Shown here piece after piece: positions 38,173-46,642 of a DNA stretch of 64,000 bases; within the stretch, counting starts at the first letter, position 1, and the number at the start of each line of letters is the position of its first letter. The notes beneath the pieces were generated by a model. That model had not been told where the DNA came from and did not search any database. It was given only the letters and a program-made list of their open reading frames with translations. The stretch lies in the NCBI GenBank assembly GCA_016716185.1, contig JADJWV010000002.1:62001-126000 (forward strand), given 5' to 3'. The position numbers and the translations under genes are program-made. The DNA comes from Saprospiraceae bacterium. Its GTDB lineage: Bacteria > Bacteroidota > Bacteroidia > Chitinophagales > Saprospiraceae.

Positions 38173-39474
38173 ATGGCTAAACATGAACTGGTATTGCCCA
38201 AAATGGGCGAAAGCATCATGGAGGCCACCATTCTGAAATGGTGGAAAAAGGAAGGCGATCGGGTCAATCAGGATGAAACCGTGCTGGAAGTGGCTACGGA
38301 TAAGGTGGATAGCGAAGTTCCCTCACCTGTATCAGGGACGATTTCTCAAATTTTGTTTCGCGAAAACGATGTGGTTGCCATTGGTAAAACTATTGCTATT
38401 ATTGAAACAGAGGCCGGTGATTATCCTAAAACCCCAATAACGGCTCCAATTAAAGAAGCCCCAAAAGAAACTGCAGCCCTTCAGATTGAATCAAAAACAG
38501 CTCCCGAAGTCAAACACGAAGTTCCGGTTTCGAAGTCTGATTCAGGAAGATTTTATTCTCCCTTGGTCCGTTCCATTGCGAAAGAAGAAAACATCAGCCT
38601 GGCGCAGTTAGACAGCATTCCGGGTACAGGTCAGGACGGAAGGGTAACCAAAAGAGATGTATTAGCCTATTTATCCAATAAATCTCAAACTCCTGCGGTT
38701 GCACCGGCTCCGTCGGTATCTACCCAAATAGAGAGCCCAAAAGCTCAGGTCAGTTATTCAGCCGGGCAGGTGGAGATCATAGAAATGGACCGCATGCGCA
38801 AACTCATTGCCGACCATATGGTGATGAGCAAGCAAACCTCACCTCATGTGACATCGTACATCGAGATCGATGTAACTCCATTAGTGAGCTGGAGGGATAA
38901 AGTGAAAAATAACTTTGCCAAAACCTATGGCCAGAAGCTCACTTTTACCCCCATTTTTATCCAAGCGGTTGCCAAAGCGATCAAGGATTTTCCAATGATC
39001 AATGTTTCCGTACAAGGAACGCAGATCATCCGCAAACTGGATATCAATATCGGGATGGCTGCAGCTCTTCCCAGCGGAAACCTGATCGTACCTGTAATAA
39101 AAAATGCCGATCGGCTTAATTTGGCAGGACTTACTTATGCCGTAAACGATCTGGCACAACGGGCCAGGAACAACAAATTGAAACCCGAAGAAATTCAGGA
39201 CGGAAGCTTTACTGTGACGAATGTGGGAACTTTTGGAAATATCATGGGGACCCCCATTATCAACCAACCTCAGGTGGCCATATTGGCAACCGGAATCATC
39301 AAAAAGAAACCGGCCGTGATAGAAACCGAATTCGGAGACACGATTGGTATCCGGCAACTGATGTTTTTGTCGTTGTCTTATGATCATCGGGTGGTAGATG
39401 GAGCCTTAGGAGGTTCCTTCCTGAAGCGCATAGGAGATTACCTCGAACAATTTGATGTCAATCAAAGCATTTGA
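38173..39474 (+). CDS. 2-oxoacid dehydrogenase complex dihydrolipoamide acyltransferase (E2)
   Basis: The 433-residue protein has one N-terminal lipoyl domain with the lipoylated lysine at K44 (ATDKVDSEV), a Pro/Ala/Glu linker, a peripheral subunit-binding domain (about residues 135-175: SPLVRSIAKE, GTGQDGRVTKRDVLAYL), a second linker, and a catalytic domain whose active site reads LSYDHRVVDG (H near 404, D near 408). E2 carries acyl groups to CoA in the pyruvate, 2-oxoglutarate or branched-chain complexes. No E1 or E3 gene is adjacent, so the substrate cannot be told from context. Its stop codon overlaps the next start (TGATG), indicating translational coupling with an unrelated-looking envelope gene. 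Confidence 0.92.
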   Translation: MAKHELVLPKMGESIMEATILKWWKKEGDRVNQDETVLEVATDKVDSEVPSPVSGTISQILFRENDVVAIGKTIAIIETEAGDYPKTPITAPIKEAPKETAALQIESKTAPEVKHEVPVSKSDSGRFYSPLVRSIAKEENISLAQLDSIPGTGQDGRVTKRDVLAYLSNKSQTPAVAPAPSVSTQIESPKAQVSYSAGQVEIIEMDRMRKLIADHMVMSKQTSPHVTSYIEIDVTPLVSWRDKVKNNFAKTYGQKLTFTPIFIQAVAKAIKDFPMINVSVQGTQIIRKLDINIGMAAALPSGNLIVPVIKNADRLNLAGLTYAVNDLAQRARNNKLKPEEIQDGSFTVTNVGTFGNIMGTPIINQPQVAILATGIIKKKPAVIETEFGDTIGIRQLMFLSLSYDHRVVDGALGGSFLKRIGDYLEQFDVNQSI

Positions 39475-41042
39475 TGCGAAAGCAGTTCAGTTCCAGGATC
39501 GGTTTATTCTTCATATTAAATTGCATGTGGCTATCGTTTTCAAATGTGCTTGTTGCACAGGCCTCTGAATATGAATTAAAAGCGGCATTAAAACATCTCA
39601 GAGACAATAAGCTGAATGCAGCATCCATAAATTTTCAGGCAGGTTGGAATGCATTCCGGAATGACCAAAACCTGTTGTTCAAAGCTGGAAATTGCCATCT
39701 GGATGTCAATAATCTCAAGGACGCTAAAATGTGTTTGGAGCGACTGCATGAATTAAATCCCGGGTTTTCAGGATTGCCCTGGAGTTTGGCCAGAACTTAC
39801 CATTTTAACCAGGAGTTTTATAATGCCATTAAATTTTATAAAGCGGCACTCCGCGAATTGGGTACCGGACATCGACAGGCAGATTTCATACGCAATGAAT
39901 TGATTCGATGTGCGTATGGAAATCAATACCAACGAAGGGATCCGATCGCCCTGGTAGAACCGTTTGGAAATGATATCAATAGCGAAAACGATGAATTCGC
40001 AGCATGTCCCAGTGTAAATTATAATGGAAAATATTATTTCAGCATAAAATACACGCTTTCCGGAACAAAACTAACGAATGTTAGCAAAAAAATAAAAAAG
40101 GAACAGGCCGATGTTTTTGTAACGCAACTGGAGAATGGCAAATGGACCGCTCCTCTCAAATTGCATTCCGAACTCAATAGTAATTTGAATGAAGAAGTTT
40201 TAGATTTTTGCAGAGATGGAAACGTTATGATTTTTTCGAGAGAACTTCCCGGAAAAAATTATGAAATCTTTACGGATACATTTCATCGCGACGCCGCTTC
40301 CCTGCATTATAGTGTGTGGAAGAGTCCGGTACAAAGCAGCATAGGCGATAAGTCTTTGTGCATATTTCAGGATTCTGTATTGATATTTTCGAGCGCACGA
40401 ACAGGAGGATATGGTGCCAATGATTTGTACTTATCGATTTGGAGACAAGGCATGTGGATGGATCCCGTAAATCTGGGTCCACAGGTCAATGGGCCCTTCA
40501 ATGAAGCCTATCCTTATCTTTCTAAAGATGGAAAGACCTTGTATTTTTCATCGGATCGGCTGGAATCTATGGGCGGATATGACGTATTTAAGCTCAAATA
40601 TTTTGCTGAATCCAATTCCTGGAGTGAAGTTTTTAATCTGGGAATTCCGGTAAATTCTCCAGGCGATGACACCCATTTTAAATTGACTCAGGACGGTTTA
40701 GCCGCAGTAATGACTTCAGACCGGAAAAGAAACAACCTGGGGAACAGGGATCTTTATTTTGTTTACTTTAAACAGGCATTAGAAGAGCAGAGCGAAGATG
40801 CACAGGGTTCAACATTATCTTTACTTATGAACCCTGAGGTTCCTGAAATTAAAATCATTGATGTACCGGCTTCAAAGGATATAAACAGGAGAACAGTTCA
40901 CAGCCTGAGTGCAGAGCCTTTTTATTACCGGGATGAAAATTATCTATTGGAACCTAAAAACAAACTGGCTGCTGATCAGCTGGCAAAATTTTTAATGCAT
41001 AATCCCGGATTACATTTACAAATAACCTGGACATGCCTATGA
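39474..41042 (+). CDS. PorE-like TPR / PD40-propeller / OmpA protein, 5' part before a frameshift
   Basis: The start is the ATG at 39474, overlapping the E2 stop codon. A signal peptide (about residues 10-28, ending LVAQA) leads to TPR-like repeats (about 30-135), then a PD40/WD40-like propeller (about 165-430) with blades such as GKTLYFSSDRLESMGGYDVFK (split here: YFSSDR, GGYDVF). An OmpA-C peptidoglycan-binding domain begins near residue 480 (LLEPKNKLAADQLAKFL) but is cut by a stop after LQIT. The other frame continues it as GHAYEENRDA, the expected OmpA GH motif. TPR, propeller and OmpA-C is the layout of T9SS component PorE, although many Bacteroidota paralogues share it and no CRD domain is seen. 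Together with the next entry this is one gene, 39474-41658. Confidence 0.8.
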   Translation: MRKQFSSRIGLFFILNCMWLSFSNVLVAQASEYELKAALKHLRDNKLNAASINFQAGWNAFRNDQNLLFKAGNCHLDVNNLKDAKMCLERLHELNPGFSGLPWSLARTYHFNQEFYNAIKFYKAALRELGTGHRQADFIRNELIRCAYGNQYQRRDPIALVEPFGNDINSENDEFAACPSVNYNGKYYFSIKYTLSGTKLTNVSKKIKKEQADVFVTQLENGKWTAPLKLHSELNSNLNEEVLDFCRDGNVMIFSRELPGKNYEIFTDTFHRDAASLHYSVWKSPVQSSIGDKSLCIFQDSVLIFSSARTGGYGANDLYLSIWRQGMWMDPVNLGPQVNGPFNEAYPYLSKDGKTLYFSSDRLESMGGYDVFKLKYFAESNSWSEVFNLGIPVNSPGDDTHFKLTQDGLAAVMTSDRKRNNLGNRDLYFVYFKQALEEQSEDAQGSTLSLLMNPEVPEIKIIDVPASKDINRRTVHSLSAEPFYYRDENYLLEPKNKLAADQLAKFLMHNPGLHLQITWTCL

Positions 41043-41076
41043 AGAAAATAGGGATGCGCTCAATTTATTTTTTTCT

Positions 41077-41658
41077 GTGAAGAAAGCAGAATCATTGAGC
41101 CTCTATCTTCAGAAACAAGGCATCGATAAGAACAGGATGATACATGCCGGACTTGGTCGGGCGATACCGCTTGCAAAAACAGAACCAGGTCAATCCGGCA
41201 ATGCAGCCGCAATGAAGTTTAACAAGCGGATTGAATACAAGATCATAGGAGCAGACAGCAGTTTACATGATATCAATTACAAGCCCCTACCCATCCATCC
41301 TCATCTCAAAGCTGAAATAGAAGCGAATTGTTTTTCACAAAGTGAGCATGTTTTTTACATCTTATACCTGGGAGAAGCGCCGAGTATATTGAATCATCCC
41401 CTGGTAGATCATTCAAAAGGATTTGTGTTTGCCGAAAAATCTGAGGGTTCTGATCTTTACCGCTATTATTTTGGAAGTTATAATGCATTTAAACAGGCCT
41501 TTGAAGACTGGCAAAATTTTCGAAAACAGGGTATTGAAATAAAAGGGATAAAGGCCAGGTACAAAGACCATTGGATACTGAAAAATGATATCGTAGATCT
41601 TGCCCTGGACTTTCCAGACCTGCTCAATTATCTCGATTTTTTGAATTCTGAGGAGTAG
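41077..41658 (+). CDS. PorE-like protein, 3' part after the frameshift (OmpA-C end and SPOR-like tail)
   Basis: The open frame extends upstream to about 41024, where it meets the OmpA-C domain of the preceding frame; the GTG at 41077 is not a natural start and no signal peptide is present. It holds the second half of the OmpA-C domain (SLYLQKQGIDKNRM, FNKRIEYKI) and a C-terminal region of about 110 residues (HVFYILYLG, YRYYFGSYNAFKQAFEDWQNF) that resembles a SPOR-type domain. Two predicted peptidoglycan-contacting modules in tandem would fit a periplasmic anchor. Deleting one base in CCTGG near 41026 rejoins the parts. Confidence 0.75.
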   Translation: MKKAESLSLYLQKQGIDKNRMIHAGLGRAIPLAKTEPGQSGNAAAMKFNKRIEYKIIGADSSLHDINYKPLPIHPHLKAEIEANCFSQSEHVFYILYLGEAPSILNHPLVDHSKGFVFAEKSEGSDLYRYYFGSYNAFKQAFEDWQNFRKQGIEIKGIKARYKDHWILKNDIVDLALDFPDLLNYLDFLNSEE

Positions 41659-41749
41659 ATTTTAACTTTTGCCGACAGATTTTAAAAATTGGCTCTTACG
41701 CATACATTTATGTACGCAACGCGAATGGTGCATATTTTTCCAATGAAAA

Positions 41750-42103
41750 TTATTTATGCGATTTCGCTTCCGGATTAAAATTCAGGCAGAGCTGGATCCA
41801 GTATTCGAGGTCTTTGTCGAGGTCAAAACCATCGGGCATAACAAATACAAATCCTTTCATGGGTTTGCCGGTGAAATCCATGGGTAAGCAATGATTTTTT
41901 TGAAGGGCTTCGGCATAAGCCTTTTCACCAACACGCGCCATAAGCAGGTCTGTGTTTTTTTTCTTATCGTAATGGATTCCGCAACACATTTTATCGTCGA
42001 CCATAAAACAAAGCCCTCCCATCATTTTTTTCTCGACAAAATGTGCCTGTTTGTTTTTTAAAATCCTCCGTATGCGCGAGGCAAGCAGTTCATCGTAAGA
42101 CAT
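41750..42103 (-). CDS. TfoX N-terminal domain protein
   Basis: About 117 residues from the ATG at 42103 (MSYDELLASRIRRIL). The single domain has the TfoX-N pattern: KKMMGGLCFMVDDKMCCGI, LLMARVGEKAYAEAL, and KGFVFVMPDGFD with a WIQLCLNF end. In Haemophilus and Vibrio, TfoX/Sxy is a competence activator, but stand-alone N-domain proteins like this are common in Bacteroidota without a proven role. No C-terminal TfoX domain is present. The gene is isolated and convergent with the PorE-like gene. Confidence 0.85.
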   Translation of the reverse strand: MSYDELLASRIRRILKNKQAHFVEKKMMGGLCFMVDDKMCCGIHYDKKKNTDLLMARVGEKAYAEALQKNHCLPMDFTGKPMKGFVFVMPDGFDLDKDLEYWIQLCLNFNPEAKSHK

Positions 42104-42883
42104 AAGATTAGAATTTATTCCCTTTGGAATCACAATTTAGTAAAATTACCTGGATACTCTGTTACTATTTTATGAGTTTTAATTCAAACTATAAAAATAA
42201 TTATGATCCACATTGTGAAACTTTGTGCCTTTAAGTCTTTGTGCAAAAAAACTAGCTTATGAAAACTGTAAATTTTGAAATGACTGAGCAAATGTGGTAA
42301 ACCATATGATAATATTTTCCCGCAGATTTCGCAGATAACGCAGAAGAAATGGATAAAATGAAAGTATGCTACACGAAAATTATAATCAACGCGAATCCCC
42401 CTAATCCCAGCCTGAACGTATGGATTTTGATATAGTTTATAACAATATTTCAGTTGGGCAGGTGCAGGAAATAAATTAATCTTTTTCTAAGTTTTGACTT
42501 TTTGATAAAAAAAGTAAATGAAAAGATCTGCGAAAATCTGCGTAAACCCCGCCTGACCGAATGAGTTTTCCTTGAATTTAAAACAGTATATCAGTCGGGC
42601 AGGATCTGGAAATAAATTGAAGAGTTTTTCGTCCCGATAAAATAAAGGGAATTATTTCTTTTCTAAAATATTATTCTATTTCATCGGGATTTTGGCATTT
42701 TGACTGTAGCATATACAGTTGAATAGTTTGGAATTACGCTGCCTGTTTTCTGCTACAAAAGCGCCAGGACACAAGGAAGCATAAAAACTTTTGCTGGCAA
42801 GTTGATCTTTAAGGATCATTTAAAAACTAAAATGAAAAAGGCTGATCTGAAATCAGAAATTAGAGAAATGAAAATATTTTATT
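42104..42883. other. Gene-free stretch with imperfect duplications
   Basis: No gene is supported in this part of an almost 0.9-kb gap. Two imperfect copies of a unit of about 70 bp start near 42408 and 42548; both contain GCCTGA, a TATAnnTTCAGTTGGGCAGG-like or TATATCAGTCGGGCAGG core and end in GGAAATAAATT. Word-like repeats CTTTGTGCCTTTAAG/TCTTTGTGC (about 42220-42245) and CGCAGATTTCGCAGATAACGC (near 42322; written here in two overlapping words, CGCAGATTT and CGCAGATAA) occur. They look like decayed members of the same kind of intergenic arrays seen elsewhere. Confidence 0.55.
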
Positions 42884-42975
42884 TGCCTTGCGCCTTTGGC
42901 CTTACGCCTTAGGCCTTACGCCTTAGGCCTTAAGCCTTACGCCTTAAGCCTTCCGCCTTTCCGCCTTTGGCCTCT
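42884..42975. repeat. Heptamer tandem array (GCCTTAC / GCCTTAG / GCCTTAA)
   Basis: About thirteen head-to-tail units of mostly 7 bp with the invariant start GCCTT and a variable end (AC, AG, AA, CC, TG). It ends about 48 bp past the mfd stop codon. It is non-coding. Confidence 0.85.
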
Positions 42976-42994
42976 TGAAATAAAATGACCCGAT

Positions 42995-43010
42995 GTTAAC
43001 GATTGTTAGT
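42995..43010. repeat. Dispersed inverted repeat, degenerate copy (GTTAACG-AT-TGTTAGT)
   Basis: It keeps the TAAC ... GTTAGT layout and the two-base spacer, and lies between the heptamer array and the mfd stop codon, 13 bp from the latter. Confidence 0.5.
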
Positions 43011-43022
43011 TATAAGTCAAAT

Positions 43023-46001
43023 TTAAGATTGCTGTTCCTGTTGCCCGGAAGGTTCCGTTTTTTGGAAGATATGATTTTGGATGGATAGCAACAATTGCCG
43101 GGCTTCGGCAAATCCATGGACCTGCTCGGCAATGAGGATGAGTTGTGTCTGACTCTGTTTGATGCTGAATCTCGACCCGGTCTGAGTAATATATTGCATC
43201 ATTTTTTTAAATACACCGCTTTCAAAATACTTAGATGCAGGATTAGCGATGAAATAACATTGCAATTTCTTCTTTTTCAGGATCAGTCTTTCAAATCCAA
43301 GCTCTTTTCCCAACCACCGGAGTCTTAATCCGTTAAAAAGTTCTTCGACCTGCAATGGGACATCGCCAAACCGGTCTTTAAGTTGGGCAGCAAAAGTCTG
43401 AACGTCATTTTCGTTTTCAATTTTATCCAGACTTTGATACAAGCGAAGTCTCTCTTGTATATTCGAAACATAAGCATCTGGAATCAGCATTTCGATGTCG
43501 CTGTCAATGCTGGTATCTCTGATGAAGTCATGTTGTTCTTCTTTTTGATCTTCGAAAAGTTCCTTGAAATCATTTTCCTTAAGCTCCCAGATCGCTTCTT
43601 CCAGAATTCGCTGGTAAGCTTCATAACCAATGTCGGCAATGAATCCACTTTGTTCACCGCCAAGCAGGTTGCCTGCTCCGCGTATATCCAGATCTCTCAT
43701 GGCGACATTAAATCCACTCCCGAGATCCGAAAATTCTTCAATGGTCTTTAATCTTTTGCGGGCTTCCATGGTAAGCACCGAAGAAGGCGGAGCAAATAAA
43801 TAACAGTAGGCTTTTCTGTTAGAGCGGCCTACTCTACCCCGCAGCTGATGCAGATCACTCAGTCCAAACTGATGTGCATTGTTGATGATGATGGTGTTTG
43901 CATTGGGAATGTCCAAACCCGTTTCGATGATGTTCGTGCAGGCGAGTACATCAAATTTGTGATCTATAAAATCGACCAGGACTTTTTCCAGCTTCTCTGC
44001 TTCCATTTGTCCGTGAGCCATAGCTACATCGACATTCGGACACAGTTTCTGCAGCATGCTGACAATTTCCGGAAGACTTTTGACTTTGTTGTGAACAAAA
44101 AAAACCTGACCTCCTCTGTACACTTCGTGTAAGATGGCCTCGCGGATCAGATCGTCATTAAATACCCTGCGTTCGGTATGTATGGGTTGGCGATTGGGTG
44201 GCGGAGTTTGAATGACACTCAGATCCCTGGCGGCCATTAAAGAAAACTGGAGTGTACGTGGTATGGGTGTGGCCGTTAAAGTAAGTGTATCGACATTGTG
44301 TTTGAGTTGACGGAGTTTTTCTTTGGAAGCCACTCCAAATTTCTGTTCTTCGTCGATGATGAGCAGTCCGAGATCTTTAAATTTTATTTTAGAGTTTAAG
44401 AGACTGATCGTACCGATGATGATGTCTGTTTTTCCGGAAGTGAGATTTTTGACAATTTGCGTTTTCTCTTTGGCGCTGCGAAATCTCGAAATGTAATCGA
44501 CATCCACAGGAAATTCTTTCAGCCGGTCTTTCAGTGTTCTGAAATGTTGGAGAGCAAGAATGGTTGTTGGCACAAGAATAGCAACCTGCTTTCCATCCTG
44601 AACGGCTTTGAAAGCAGCTCTGACCGCAACTTCCGTTTTTCCGAAACCAACATCGCCACAGATCAGGCGGTCCATTGGACAATCTTTCTCCATATCGGAT
44701 TTTACATCCAGTGTGGCTTTGTATTGATCCGGAGTGTCTTCGTACATAAACGAAGCTTCCAGCTCGGTTTGCAGATAGTTGTCGGGATGAAATGCAAAAC
44801 CTTTTGAGGCTTTTCGTGATGCATAGAGTTTGATCAGCTCTTTGGCAATGTCCTTGACTTTCTGCTTGGTTTTTTGTTTGAGGACTTTCCATTGATCAGA
44901 ACCCAGTTTGTGCAAACTCGGAATGGTGCCTTCTTGTCCGACATATTTAGAGATCTTATGCAGCGAATGGATGCTCACATAGAGTATATCGTCGTTTCTG
45001 TAAATCAACCTGACCGATTCCTGTTGTTGTCCGTTGATCGTTATTTTTTCCAGTCCGGCAAATCTTCCTATTCCGTAATCCATGTGGGTGACATAATCGC
45101 CCGGTTGCAGTTCTCTCAAAATTTTAAGACTCAGCGACTGGTCTTTGGTAAATCCCTGTTTTAGTTTGAATCCATGAAATCTCGAGAAGATCTGATGATC
45201 CGTATAACAGGCCAATTTGAGATCGTGGTCTATAAATCCTTCGCGCATCGATCGCACTTCCGGAACATATTGTACCTGGGCTTTCAGATCTTCGAAGATG
45301 TTGTAAAACCGCTCTATTTGTGCCGAACTGTTGGTCATTAAATAACAACTGTAAGTTTTGGCATTTAAGGATTCCAGATTTTGGATGAGCAGTTGAAAGT
45401 TTTTATTAAAACTGGGTTGTGCTTCGCTGTGGACCTGAATTTTATGAAATTTGCTATAAGCATCGGGTAAACTTTGGTAAAACACCAAAGGAAAATTTTG
45501 GAGAGCATTCAGAAAATCTTCGGGAGTGATGTATTCTTTCTGACTCAGCAAGCTGACTTGTTTTTCCTCTTCGTAGTGTAACATTTTTTCTGACTGACGT
45601 ACAGCCGATTCGAAACAGGAATTTAAAGCATCCATACACGAAGGAAGGTCTTTAATCCAGACGATTGAATCCGTTGGTAAAACTTCGAGCAAAAGATGTT
45701 TGGTACTTGAAGTGGAATCCGATTGAGTATTGGGGAGGATGGCAAAGCGACTGATCTTCTGAACAGAAAGTTGCGATTGCGTATCAAAAGTCCGTATGCT
45801 TTCAATCACATCGTCGTTGAGTTCAATCCGATAGGGAAGTTCGTTTGCAAAAGAAAACAGGTCGAGTATACCCCCGCGAACCGAAAACTGACCGGGTTCG
45901 TAAACAAAATCGGTGCGCTCAAAACCATATTGATGAAGTTTATTGAGGATTAAATCCAAGTCGATTGCATTCCCGGTCTGGAATTCGAGCATCGACTGCA
46001 A
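43023..46001 (-). CDS. mfd: Transcription-repair coupling factor Mfd, main part after a frameshift
   Basis: Mfd pushes stalled RNA polymerase off DNA lesions and recruits UvrA. This 992-residue part contains the remainder of the UvrB-like module (YEPGQFSVRGGILDLFSF), the RNA-polymerase-interacting domain (LQPGDYVTHMDYGIGRF), the RecG-type translocase with Walker A GDVGFGKT and DEEQ box, motif VI region (LHQLRGRVGRS), and the C-terminal TRCF domain. It lacks the first 140 or so residues, which lie in the next frame. The frame remains open upstream of the ATG at 46001 to about 46025. Inserting one A in the coding-strand A6 run near 46021-46026 makes a continuous protein of about 1130 residues, the normal family size. 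Confidence 0.92.
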   Translation of the reverse strand: MQSMLEFQTGNAIDLDLILNKLHQYGFERTDFVYEPGQFSVRGGILDLFSFANELPYRIELNDDVIESIRTFDTQSQLSVQKISRFAILPNTQSDSTSSTKHLLLEVLPTDSIVWIKDLPSCMDALNSCFESAVRQSEKMLHYEEEKQVSLLSQKEYITPEDFLNALQNFPLVFYQSLPDAYSKFHKIQVHSEAQPSFNKNFQLLIQNLESLNAKTYSCYLMTNSSAQIERFYNIFEDLKAQVQYVPEVRSMREGFIDHDLKLACYTDHQIFSRFHGFKLKQGFTKDQSLSLKILRELQPGDYVTHMDYGIGRFAGLEKITINGQQQESVRLIYRNDDILYVSIHSLHKISKYVGQEGTIPSLHKLGSDQWKVLKQKTKQKVKDIAKELIKLYASRKASKGFAFHPDNYLQTELEASFMYEDTPDQYKATLDVKSDMEKDCPMDRLICGDVGFGKTEVAVRAAFKAVQDGKQVAILVPTTILALQHFRTLKDRLKEFPVDVDYISRFRSAKEKTQIVKNLTSGKTDIIIGTISLLNSKIKFKDLGLLIIDEEQKFGVASKEKLRQLKHNVDTLTLTATPIPRTLQFSLMAARDLSVIQTPPPNRQPIHTERRVFNDDLIREAILHEVYRGGQVFFVHNKVKSLPEIVSMLQKLCPNVDVAMAHGQMEAEKLEKVLVDFIDHKFDVLACTNIIETGLDIPNANTIIINNAHQFGLSDLHQLRGRVGRSNRKAYCYLFAPPSSVLTMEARKRLKTIEEFSDLGSGFNVAMRDLDIRGAGNLLGGEQSGFIADIGYEAYQRILEEAIWELKENDFKELFEDQKEEQHDFIRDTSIDSDIEMLIPDAYVSNIQERLRLYQSLDKIENENDVQTFAAQLKDRFGDVPLQVEELFNGLRLRWLGKELGFERLILKKKKLQCYFIANPASKYFESGVFKKMMQYITQTGSRFSIKQSQTQLILIAEQVHGFAEARQLLLSIQNHIFQKTEPSGQQEQQS

Positions 46002-46420
46002 TATGCTTTTCGAAGAGGGAATTTTTTCAAATAAAGCTCTGGATAAGTGACCAGTATAAACGGTATTTTTTTGCCCAGTTTCTGGAGTACCTCTACGCGT
46101 TGTTGAACCTGAAAATTATCCGCTTCGTCAAATACCAGGGGCCGTCTGAAAGAATCGGGAAAAAAGCTAGCCTGATGTTTTTCGGACAATGCATTCAGAT
46201 CATCGAGCATGTAAGCCGCTTCCTCTTTGTCGGCACAAACCACTAAAAAAAGTCTTTTATTTTGAAGAAAGCTTGATAAAAGCAAAAAGCTATCCCTGGA
46301 TCCGCACAGACCCTCGATATAAATGGGCAATCTTTCTTGCTGATCCAACAGCGCGTTGAGTTTTACGGCGATTGGATCGCGGTTCAGATAATCTGAGATC
46401 CGCTTCAATTCTTCCAGCAC
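45950..46420 (-). CDS. mfd: Transcription-repair coupling factor Mfd, N-terminal part before a frameshift
   Basis: The frame starts at the ATG at 46420 and encodes the beginning of the Mfd UvrB-like module: EGLCGSRDSFLLLSSFLQ, a DDLNALSE segment, FPDSFRRPLVFDEADN and LVTYPELYLKK. After KK the frame runs into non-homologous residues (FPLRKAYCSRC) and stops at 45950. The correct continuation, KIPSSKSILQSMLEF, is in the main-part frame. The switch falls at TTTGAAAAAATTCCC on the coding strand, a homopolymer, so a one-base sequencing deletion is the simplest cause; a genuine null mutation cannot be excluded. Confidence 0.85.
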   Translation of the reverse strand: MLEELKRISDYLNRDPIAVKLNALLDQQERLPIYIEGLCGSRDSFLLLSSFLQNKRLFLVVCADKEEAAYMLDDLNALSEKHQASFFPDSFRRPLVFDEADNFQVQQRVEVLQKLGKKIPFILVTYPELYLKKFPLRKAYCSRCSNSRPGMQSTWI

Positions 46421-46642
46421 GGTGTAAAGATAGGAAGGAAAAGGGAGAATGGCGATTAGATATAAAAATAATAAATTGAAATAATATCCAGCTTATTCAA
46501 TTGAAAAAAAGAAAGTGAAAAGGCGATCGCTTCCAAAATCAATATACGAATTATTCTGATTGATATTTACAATTTTGAAATACTTTATGAATATAATTTC
46601 AATTGATTCTGTGATTAAGCTTAAGTTTGCTTTGTATTGGTT

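Noticed and set aside
45950..46420. The short N-terminal Mfd frame as a separate small gene
   Set aside because: Its sequence is the missing beginning of Mfd, and a one-base change in an A run joins it exactly to the main part.
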